From positions 1 to 5,240 of the forward strand of contig JABWAJ010000424.1 of the NCBI GenBank assembly GCA_013361075.1: a stretch of 5,240 nucleotides of DNA. The letters are read 5' to 3'. Source of the DNA: Saprospiraceae bacterium. GTDB taxonomy: Bacteria > Bacteroidota > Bacteroidia > Chitinophagales > Saprospiraceae. The notes beneath the pieces were generated by a model that worked only from the letters and a program-made list of their open reading frames with translations, was not told where the DNA came from and did no database searches. Made by a program: the position numbers and the translations under genes. Below, piece after piece: positions 1 to 5,240 of the stretch. Numbering within the stretch: position 1 is the stretch's first letter; each line of letters starts with the position of its first letter.

Positions 1-1491
1 TTGCTGAAAAATGAAAAGAATACGCTGCCTTTAAGCAAAAAGCTCAAAAAAATAGCCGTTTTAGGACCAAATGCGAACAACTCAATAGCGGTTTTAGGCA
101 ATTATAATGGTACCCCATCCAAGGTAGTCAATGCCCTGGAAGGCATCAAAACCAAGGTGGGCAACCATACCGAAGTTGTTTACGAAAAAGCAGTTGATTT
201 CACCCGAGACACCCTGCTGCGCTACTCCGATCTGTCGGGCCAGTTCAGCTGGGAAAACCAAAAAGGATTTAAAGCCGAATACTTTAACAATAAGGACCTT
301 TCCGGAAAGCCAGAAGCAGTGAGGATCGAAAACCAGATTGACCATATCTGGCAGGAGGGCCAGGAAATCATTGGTCCGGTCAGGGCGGCGCATTTCTCAG
401 CGCGGTATTCAGCCAGTTTTAAAGCCCAAACCAATGGGCCCATCAACTTTGAATTAGAAGGTGACGACGGGTATCGTTTTTTCATCAACGGGAAAGAAGT
501 ATTGAATGCCTGGCAAAGAAACCGCTGGGGTCCTAAAGTTTATACATTAACAACCCGCAAAGATTCCATATACCAGTTGGTGATTGAATACTGGCAGGGA
601 GAGGGATCGGCCAGGCTGCATCTCCGGGCAGGTCATTACGAAAAATCTGATTTTAATGCAATTGTCCAACAGTTTTCAGATGTGGATGCCTTCATTTTTA
701 TTGGCGGCATTTCACCACAATTGGAGGGAGAAGAAATGCAGGTCAACTACAAAGGGTTTAATGGCGGCGACCGCACGACCATTCTGCTGCCCGAAGCCCA
801 GACTGCCTTGTTGAAAGCCCTACACAAAACGGGAAAGCCGGTTATTTTTGTTATGATGACGGGTAGTGCAATTGCCATACCCTGGGAAGACGCCAATCTT
901 CCGGCAATTGTTAATGCCTGGTATGGAGGACAGAGTGCAGGTACGGCATTGGCGGATGTCCTGTTTGGCGATTACAATCCGGCAGGTCGTTTGCCGGTTA
1001 CTTTTTACAAAAGTGACGCCGATTTACCCGATTTTAAGCATTACGATATGAGTAACCGAACCTATCGCTATTTCAAAGGAGAGGCGTTGTATCCATTCGG
1101 CTATGGATTGAGCTATTCTGCTTTTAAATACAGCAAACTGTCCATACCCCGGTCTGTCGAGGCAGGAAAAGACATTCGCGTTTCCGTCACTGTGACGAAC
1201 ACAGGCAAGATGGCTGGGGAAGAGGTTGCTCAACTTTACCTCTCTTATCCCGGAGTGACGGGAAAGGCTCCAATCAGAGCGCTAAAAGGGTTTCACCGGG
1301 TTGGGTTACAACCGGGAGAAAGCAAAATCCTGACTTTTATACTCACCCCAGAGGAATTGTCATTGGTTCAGTCAAACGGAAAACCCTGGCAACCCAAGGG
1401 CAAAGCAACCGTCAGCATTGGTGGCGGGCAACCGGATATAAAGCGAAAAACCTCCGGGAATGTCCTGAAAAAGCAACTGGAAATTTTGTAA
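1..1491 (+). CDS. Family 3 glycoside hydrolase (beta-glucosidase/beta-xylosidase type) with inserted PA14 domain, C-terminal part
   Basis: Partial at the 5' end: the first visible residues (LLKNEKNTLPL) are the usual start of the GH3 second domain, so the TTG at base 1 is an internal leucine codon and the signal peptide and nucleophile-bearing TIM-barrel domain lie outside the window. Visible order: start of the alpha/beta sandwich (about residues 1-80, with IAVLGPNAN at 18-26); a PA14 carbohydrate-binding-type insert (about 88-212, hallmark GDDGYRFFING at 154-164); the rest of the sandwich (about 215-340) with LEGEE at 241-245, whose Glu residues include the likely acid/base; GYGLSY at 367-372; and a fibronectin III-like domain (about 388-460, TNTGKMAGEEVAQLYL). 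Such enzymes remove terminal beta-linked glucose or xylose from oligosaccharides, usually in the periplasm or on the surface. The protein ends just after the normal IGGGQPD tail, with no T9SS sorting domain. Family is sure; substrate (glucoside or xyloside) cannot be decided here. Confidence 0.93.
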   Translation: MLKNEKNTLPLSKKLKKIAVLGPNANNSIAVLGNYNGTPSKVVNALEGIKTKVGNHTEVVYEKAVDFTRDTLLRYSDLSGQFSWENQKGFKAEYFNNKDLSGKPEAVRIENQIDHIWQEGQEIIGPVRAAHFSARYSASFKAQTNGPINFELEGDDGYRFFINGKEVLNAWQRNRWGPKVYTLTTRKDSIYQLVIEYWQGEGSARLHLRAGHYEKSDFNAIVQQFSDVDAFIFIGGISPQLEGEEMQVNYKGFNGGDRTTILLPEAQTALLKALHKTGKPVIFVMMTGSAIAIPWEDANLPAIVNAWYGGQSAGTALADVLFGDYNPAGRLPVTFYKSDADLPDFKHYDMSNRTYRYFKGEALYPFGYGLSYSAFKYSKLSIPRSVEAGKDIRVSVTVTNTGKMAGEEVAQLYLSYPGVTGKAPIRALKGFHRVGLQPGESKILTFILTPEELSLVQSNGKPWQPKGKATVSIGGGQPDIKRKTSGNVLKKQLEIL

Positions 1492-1517
1492 CTAAAGCTC
1501 AGGCAGGAAAGGCATTA

Positions 1518-1559
1518 CCATGTGGCTTTCAGGATGATTAAGCCTGAAAGCCACTATGG
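1518..1559. terminator. Convergent intergenic hairpin, candidate bidirectional terminator
   Basis: A perfect 12-bp inverted repeat (GTGGCTTTCAGG at 1522-1533, CCTGAAAGCCAC at 1543-1554) encloses a 9-nt loop. It is extended by four more pairs (CCAT 1518-1521 with ATGG 1556-1559) after one bulged T at 1555. It lies between the stop of the GH3 gene (1491) and the stop of the converging cytochrome gene (1570), so it could terminate transcription in both directions. Neither side has a proper T-run (only TTTT at 1573-1576 and a short CTTT on the minus strand), so intrinsic termination is inferred from position and stem strength. Confidence 0.6.
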
Positions 1560-1569
1560 ATAAGGCTGA

Positions 1570-2511
1570 TTACTTTTCTACAGTTGTTTCCAATGCAGGT
1601 ACTGTCTGAAGATAGGCCCAGATGGCACTCAATTCCTCGTCTGATAAAGGTATTCGGGGCATGGCCACACTTAAAATTGTCCCATCGGGGCGAATGCCTG
1701 CCCTAACAGCCATCTGAAACTGAGTTTCTGTCCATTTTCCAATTCCCTGTTCGGGATGGGGGGTGATATTTCGGGAAGTGGTATAGTTGAACTCATGATC
1801 AGCAATCTTATTGCCACCTGCAAAAAATCCCGGCGACTTTTCCGGTTCCAGCACAGCATAAGTTTCAAAATTAGCCGAATGACAACTCGAGCATTCATAA
1901 ACCGCAGTAGCAAGATAGCGACCATAGGCAACGAGGTCACTTTTTGGAGGAGCCAAAACAGGTTGATTGTTGTAAGTCAGGGGTTTAAAAGCTCCAAATT
2001 TAATTAAAGCCTTTGCCAGAAAAGAGTATTTTGATACTCGTTTTACTGCCGATGCCTGTACAGATGGTGCGTCTGACCGCAGATAAGCAATAATTGCAGC
2101 GACATCTTCATCTGAAAGGTTGGGATACATCATGAATGGCCCGGCCATTTTTTTGTCACGTTTAATCCCTGTACGCAGTAAGTAAGCGATTTCTCCATCC
2201 TGATAACGCCCAAGACCTAAAGTTGGATGTCGTGTCAGGTTTCCGGACCAGATTTCGCCAAAGCCTTCGGTTTCAGGCAAAAACAGACGTCCGCTAAGTT
2301 TGCCATCCTCCCCTCTGTGACAATGAGCACAGGTATTTTCTACAATACCTCTACCCCTTGCCAAAGAAATGCTGTCTGAAGGCAGCTTTATGTCCAGGTT
2401 TTGAACCGGGTATTCCGGCAAATCCGAGAAACCCACCCACGCAGCCAGGCAGCCAAGAGCCAATATGATGCCCACGAGGAGGAAGCCAAGAATTTTGAAC
2501 ATTTTTTTCAT
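1570..2511 (-). CDS. Membrane-anchored diheme cytochrome c
   Basis: A 313-residue protein when started at the ATG at 2511-2509 (MKKMFKILGF). This start puts a hydrophobic segment (about residues 5-28) at the N-terminus as signal/anchor. A further in-frame ATG at 2655 would add 48 residues ahead of it and almost touch the preceding gene. C21 follows A-L-G, a weak lipobox, so a lipoprotein is also possible. Two c-type haem sites are visible, CAHCH (61-65) and CSSCH (207-211), each followed by a similar module: NLT/NIT near a G-x-G turn, then candidate axial Met (M127 or M128; M284) before LSDEDVAAIIAYLRS and LSDEELSAIWAYLQT. The protein is therefore two duplicated mono-haem domains, like the cytochrome subunits that take electrons from periplasmic dehydrogenases. 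It would face the periplasm. No dehydrogenase is encoded in the window, so the electron donor is unknown. The hairpin at 1518-1559 follows its stop by about 10 nt. Confidence 0.9.
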   Translation of the reverse strand: MKKMFKILGFLLVGIILALGCLAAWVGFSDLPEYPVQNLDIKLPSDSISLARGRGIVENTCAHCHRGEDGKLSGRLFLPETEGFGEIWSGNLTRHPTLGLGRYQDGEIAYLLRTGIKRDKKMAGPFMMYPNLSDEDVAAIIAYLRSDAPSVQASAVKRVSKYSFLAKALIKFGAFKPLTYNNQPVLAPPKSDLVAYGRYLATAVYECSSCHSANFETYAVLEPEKSPGFFAGGNKIADHEFNYTTSRNITPHPEQGIGKWTETQFQMAVRAGIRPDGTILSVAMPRIPLSDEELSAIWAYLQTVPALETTVEK

Positions 2512-2520
2512 ACATACAAA

Positions 2521-2621
2521 TTTTGATAGGTTAGGAAAAAAGAGGAACCAGAAGGCGCAAAGCAAGTGGTGTAAGTAGTCTTGCAAAGGTGGGTATGAAA
2601 GCCGCGCCCGGCCTATCAAAA
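2521..2621. repeat. Spaced 10-bp inverted repeat flanking the cytochrome leader
   Basis: TTTTGATAGG (2521-2530) and its exact reverse complement CCTATCAAAA (2612-2621) bracket 81 bp that include the candidate promoter. The left copy lies 10 bp upstream of the cytochrome start codon. The arms could be binding half-sites, the base of a long leader stem, or chance in AT-rich DNA. Only the 10-bp identity is certain. Confidence 0.35.
2558..2587 (-). promoter_or_regulatory. Candidate Bacteroidota-type promoter for the diheme cytochrome gene
   Basis: Read on the minus strand, TTTG (2587-2584) is followed after 18 nt by TTGCTTTG (2565-2558). This is one mismatch from the TAnnTTTG -7 element that Bacteroidota sigma factors use with a TTTG/TTG -33 element. 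Transcription would start near 2551, giving a leader of about 40 nt before the chosen ATG at 2511. The spacing is slightly short of the usual 19-21 nt, so this is only a candidate. Just ahead of the ATG the leader is AT-rich and has no clear purine-rich ribosome-binding site, which fits the phylum. Confidence 0.3.
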
Positions 2622-2661
2622 ATGTAGCATTACCTGTGAAAAATGTCGCAAACAAACGATT

Positions 2662-4338
2662 CTACTGCATCTTCCTCCATTGCTGGCCGCCGTTTCGCCA
2701 GGCCCTCAACAATAACAGCCCCAAAAAACCGGTTGCCCCGAAAGCTGCATTTGCAAGGCTGGTTTCTCCTGCCTGCTGCCAGGTGAAACCCAAAGCACCC
2801 GCACTTAGCGCGAGTATGGCAAAAAGAAGTTGCTGCACCGCCAGATAAAGTAATCTGGCACTTTGGGTCACATCAGGAGTACGCATTTCTAAACGCCCCT
2901 GGCGGGTAATCTGAAGAGATTGCCGCAATTCTTCGGGCAGAGCCAGTACATTGGTAAGAGTACTTTGCAATAGTTTCCTGACAACGGTGAGCATATCACC
3001 ACGTTGTCCAAGCACAAACTCCTGCGCATAAGGGCGCACCACGTCGAGCGGGTTAAACTTAGGATCGAGCGAATTACAAAGCCCCAGCAAAAGGGTTAGC
3101 ATTCTGTTGAGCAGGACGTAATCTTTAGGAACTTGTACCGTACCGGAAATACCGCTGAACCCAATATCCTGAATCAGCCGAAAAAGGCTGTTGTCGAAGG
3201 GATTGACTTTGATGTCTTTAAAGTTCAATCCGTCGAGTTGCACTTCATTCTGAAGAAAATTACGCAACGCAGTAATCATTTTTTCTGCCATTTTTTCTGC
3301 CTCCCGGCCATGTGCGATGAATCCCATCATGCGGCAGGCATCAACCATTCCCCGGGTATCACTTTTAACAGCAGCCTCAATGAGGTTAATAATTCCCTCT
3401 CTCATATTCACCCCAAGCCGTCCGGTAGCCCCAAAATCCAGCAGAACGAGAACACCATCGGGGCGTACGAGGATATTGCCGGGGTGAGGGTCGGCATGAT
3501 AAAATCCATCTTTAAAAACCATATGACAATAGGCATGTAGTAGCGTTGCTGCCAGTTCCCGGCGATCGAGTTGCCAGGAATCCAGTTGTTCTGTGTTGGA
3601 AATTTTAACCCCCGGGTGCCAGGTTGTAGTCAAAACCCTTGCAGTTGAAAAATCAGGATGAATTTCCGGGATGGCTATTTGTTTTTCTCCGCTCAGGTTT
3701 TTGCTGATTTCCTGCATAGCCCGGGCTTCCTGCCTGAAATCCAATTCTTCTTCAATCATTTTGCGTACCTGGGAATACAGGTAGTCCATGCCTTTAATGT
3801 TGTAAAACCACGAAATGCCCCGGGTTAGCCTGCGGATGACTTCAAGGTCAATTTGGGCAATTGTTTCAATATCGGCATGCTGAACTTTAACCACTACTTC
3901 GGTACCGTCGGGCAACTGCGCACGGTGCGCCTGCCCAATGGATGCCGATGCCAGTGGCGTTTCTTCAAACCGGGAAAAAAGCTGCTCTGGTCGCTTTCCA
4001 AATTCCCGGCTGATGCGATCGCAAACCTGGCTAAACGGCCGGGGTGGAATGTTGTCCTGGAGCGCTTCCAAAGGCTTTTGAAAAGCTTCTGGCAAAAAAT
4101 TGCTCAGGATGGACAGCATTTGTCCGATTTTGATAAACAACCCATTGAGTTCGAGAATGGCTTTTTTCACCCGTTCGGCGTTGCGCAGGTGGAGGGCCAT
4201 GATGCGTTTTTCGTAAAAACCCGCGCCGAAGAGTTTTTTGCCCAGATGAAGTCCGGCATAACTGAGCATAACGACGGCAGCCGTATGGTACGCTTTGCGT
4301 ACCCGTTGCCTGCCGGAATACAATTTTATGTTAGTCAT
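2662..4338 (-). CDS. ABC1/UbiB/ADCK-family atypical kinase-like protein
   Basis: 558 residues, close to the usual bacterial UbiB length, complete, starting at ATG 4338-4336. Family motifs in order: KIGQ at 70-73 (the KxGQ motif in the N-terminal extension), the glycine-loop equivalent LASASIGQAH at 129-138 with the family's S-I-G-Q, the ATP-site lysine K151 in VVVKVQ, the EELD/ExD region at 197-200, the catalytic loop HADPHPGN at 281-288, and DFG at 301-303. Two hydrophobic helices near the C-terminus (about 495-519 and 526-546) anchor it in the inner membrane, as in UbiB. The family supports ubiquinone biosynthesis or wider quinone and lipid handling through ATPase or unorthodox kinase activity. 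No other quinone gene is visible, and a Bacteroidota host would normally use menaquinone, so I give no ubiB symbol. The upstream gap carries the palindrome at 4370-4452, and the downstream cytochrome gene is 150 bp away, so an operon is possible but not shown. Confidence 0.92.
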   Translation of the reverse strand: MTNIKLYSGRQRVRKAYHTAAVVMLSYAGLHLGKKLFGAGFYEKRIMALHLRNAERVKKAILELNGLFIKIGQMLSILSNFLPEAFQKPLEALQDNIPPRPFSQVCDRISREFGKRPEQLFSRFEETPLASASIGQAHRAQLPDGTEVVVKVQHADIETIAQIDLEVIRRLTRGISWFYNIKGMDYLYSQVRKMIEEELDFRQEARAMQEISKNLSGEKQIAIPEIHPDFSTARVLTTTWHPGVKISNTEQLDSWQLDRRELAATLLHAYCHMVFKDGFYHADPHPGNILVRPDGVLVLLDFGATGRLGVNMREGIINLIEAAVKSDTRGMVDACRMMGFIAHGREAEKMAEKMITALRNFLQNEVQLDGLNFKDIKVNPFDNSLFRLIQDIGFSGISGTVQVPKDYVLLNRMLTLLLGLCNSLDPKFNPLDVVRPYAQEFVLGQRGDMLTVVRKLLQSTLTNVLALPEELRQSLQITRQGRLEMRTPDVTQSARLLYLAVQQLLFAILALSAGALGFTWQQAGETSLANAAFGATGFLGLLLLRAWRNGGQQWRKMQ

Positions 4339-4369
4339 GGCTCAAAGGAAGCGCTGCCGCGTAAACTTA

Positions 4370-4452
4370 AATGGACAGGATTTACAGGGTCTTGCAGGAT
4401 TAACATGATTAAAACCTGTTCATCCTGAAAAATCCTGTAAAACCTGTCCATT
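4370..4452. repeat. 83-nt imperfect intergenic palindrome made of CAGG/CCTG units
   Basis: Positions 4370-4400 pair with 4422-4452 (coordinate sum 8822 throughout). Of 31 positions, 27 are Watson-Crick pairs, one is G-T (4389/4433), and the mismatches are at 4380/4442, 4391/4431 and 4394/4428. AACA (4402-4405) and TGTT (4417-4420) extend the pairing into the 21-nt centre. The left arm has CAGG at 4376, 4385 and 4395 and CATG at 4404; the right arm has CCTG at 4415, 4424, 4434 and 4443, so both arms carry units spaced 9, 10 and 9 nt. It lies 35 nt past the stop of the upstream protease gene and 32 bp before the UbiB-like start. It may end protease transcription or be one copy of a dispersed intergenic repeat. 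I recall similar TTTACAGGATTAACATGATT-type repeats between Bacteroidota genes, but cannot confirm copy number here. Confidence 0.8.
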
Positions 4453-4487
4453 CAAAATTCCGGCAAGCATTTACAGCAACTGGTCCA

Positions 4488-5240
4488 TCAATTGCGCCGG
4501 ATGGCTACGGCATCCATGCGGATCATGTCCTGCAACACCAGCAGGGCTTCGTACAGCTGGATGTCTTTTTTGCGCTCCTTGAGCCAGTTGTCGTTGCGGG
4601 CTACGCGGGAGGTGTCGCTTTGAATTTGCAGCAGGTCGGCGCCCGGGTTTTCGATCCGGAAGTTTTCGATCGGTTTGAGCATGTGTTCGAACTGATCGGC
4701 TTCTTCTTCCTGTTTTTTGTCCCAGGCGCGGTAGGCTTCCAATTGCAGCGGCAGTTTGGTCCATTCTTTTTGCCGTTTCAGGCGTTGGGCGTTGTCCTCG
4801 ATTTTGCGGAACGTTTCGTTGCTTTTCACCCGGGCCAGGCTTTGTTCTTTCAGTTTAGCCAGGTCGGCGATGTGATAGGCGTCCTGGTTGTAGTTCACCG
4901 GTTCGATCGTTGTAGCGTCGAGGGGGTGCTCGTTTTCGCGTTCGCCCAGGTCGACATAGTTGTAGGAGTCGGGCAAGACGATATCCGGTTTTACGCCTTC
5001 CAGTTGGGTGGTTTCCCCGTTGATGCGGTAAAATTTCTGGATGGTGAGTTTCATTTCACCCAGGGGTTTGACCGACTCGTCGTTGGTGGTCAGGTCGAGG
5101 TCCCAGAAGCGCTGCACGGTGCCTTTGCCGTAGGTGCTGGTGGTACCGATGATGACCGCGCGGCCGTAGTCCTGCATGGCGGCGGCGAGGATTTCGGAGG
5201 CCGAGGCGCTGAATCCGTTCACCATGACCACGAGCGGGCC
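4488..5240 (-). CDS. Carboxy-terminal processing protease, S41 (Tsp/Prc type), C-terminal part
   Basis: Partial: the frame is open through the right edge (the three codons before the GTG at 5231 read G-P-L), so that GTG is internal and the signal peptide, PDZ domain and first half of the protease domain are missing. About 250 residues are visible. The S41 core reads NGFSASASEILAAAMQDYGR then YGKGTVQ. Aligned by eye with E. coli Prc, the nucleophile is the middle serine of SASAS (codon 5204-5202), with the conserved Asp at 5171-5169 and the catalytic lysine at 5126-5124, so the site looks intact. After the core strands (LEGVKPDIVLPD) comes a charged, helical region of about 150 residues with K/E-rich stretches, matching the long C-terminal domain of Tsp/Prc proteases rather than the shorter CtpA type. 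These enzymes process or degrade envelope proteins from their C-termini in the periplasm. The gene is visibly more GC-rich than its neighbours. Confidence 0.92.
   Translation of the reverse strand, partial: GPLVVMVNGFSASASEILAAAMQDYGRAVIIGTTSTYGKGTVQRFWDLDLTTNDESVKPLGEMKLTIQKFYRINGETTQLEGVKPDIVLPDSYNYVDLGERENEHPLDATTIEPVNYNQDAYHIADLAKLKEQSLARVKSNETFRKIEDNAQRLKRQKEWTKLPLQLEAYRAWDKKQEEEADQFEHMLKPIENFRIENPGADLLQIQSDTSRVARNDNWLKERKKDIQLYEALLVLQDMIRMDAVAIRRN

Noticed and set aside
1..3. TTG at base 1 as a genuine start codon of the glycosidase
   Set aside because: The residues that follow are conserved mid-protein GH3 sequence, and the first catalytic domain would be missing, so the gene simply crosses the window edge.
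94..488. Minus-strand open frames opposite the GH3 gene
   Set aside because: They lie antisense to the GH3 sandwich and PA14 region, with no motifs and no start context.
2601..2612. GC-rich mini-hairpin (GCCG/CGGC) as terminator of the UbiB-like gene
   Set aside because: It has only four pairs with a 4-nt loop and a very short T-run; too weak to annotate.
2512..2655. 48-residue N-terminal extension of the cytochrome from an ATG at 2655
   Set aside because: It would place the hydrophobic signal/anchor in the interior of the protein. The extension reads like translated leader DNA, and the ATG at 2511 gives a normal signal-first protein.
3133..3540. 135-codon plus-strand open frame opposite the UbiB-like gene
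   Set aside because: It is antisense to the catalytic part of the UbiB-like coding sequence and has no family motif.
3853..4428. 191-codon plus-strand open frame opposite the UbiB-like gene
   Set aside because: It is antisense to strongly conserved kinase motifs, shows no recognisable domain, and runs into the intergenic palindrome; it is a shadow of the real gene.
4370..4452. CRISPR array or mobile-element end
   Set aside because: The units are only 9-10 nt apart with no spacers, no transposase is present, and I could not find flanking target duplications.
4471..4764. 97-codon minus-strand frame overlapping the protease 3' end
   Set aside because: It is an arginine-rich out-of-frame reading of the protease C-terminal domain, whose true frame is continuous and family-like.

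Overview
The window most likely comes from a Bacteroidota chromosome, possibly a Saprospiraceae/Cytophagales-type environmental lineage. The evidence is a Bacteroidota-style PA14-containing GH3 glycosidase, a Tsp/Prc-type S41 protease with its long C-terminal domain, start codons without clear Shine-Dalgarno sequences, one weak TTTG / TAnnTTTG-like promoter, and an intergenic palindrome built from CAGG/CCTG units. The assignment rests on protein and signal style only, not on a marker gene.

Layout: (1) 1-1491, plus strand: the C-terminal two thirds or so of a family 3 beta-glycosidase, cut by the left edge. (2) 1492-1569: a short convergent gap filled by a strong hairpin that could end transcription from both sides. 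(3) 1570-2511, minus strand: a membrane-anchored (or lipoprotein) diheme cytochrome c. (4) 2512-2661: a 150-bp leader with a candidate promoter and a spaced inverted repeat. (5) 2662-4338, minus strand: an ABC1/UbiB/ADCK atypical kinase-like protein with two C-terminal membrane helices. (6) 4339-4487: a gap dominated by an 83-nt imperfect palindrome. (7) 4488-5240, minus strand: the C-terminal part of a carboxy-terminal processing protease, cut by the right edge.

The three minus-strand genes are co-oriented but separated by gaps of about 150 bp that hold structured DNA, so they are probably separate transcription units rather than a tight operon. No shared pathway is evident. The UbiB-like protein (quinone/lipid homeostasis) and the diheme cytochrome (electron transfer) could both touch the respiratory membrane, but that is inference from adjacency. 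GH3 (glycan breakdown) and the Tsp protease (envelope protein processing) are independent functions.

This is mainly ordinary chromosomal content. I see no defence system, mobile element with a transposase, CRISPR array, tRNA or rRNA. The least explained item is the palindromic intergenic repeat at 4370-4452.
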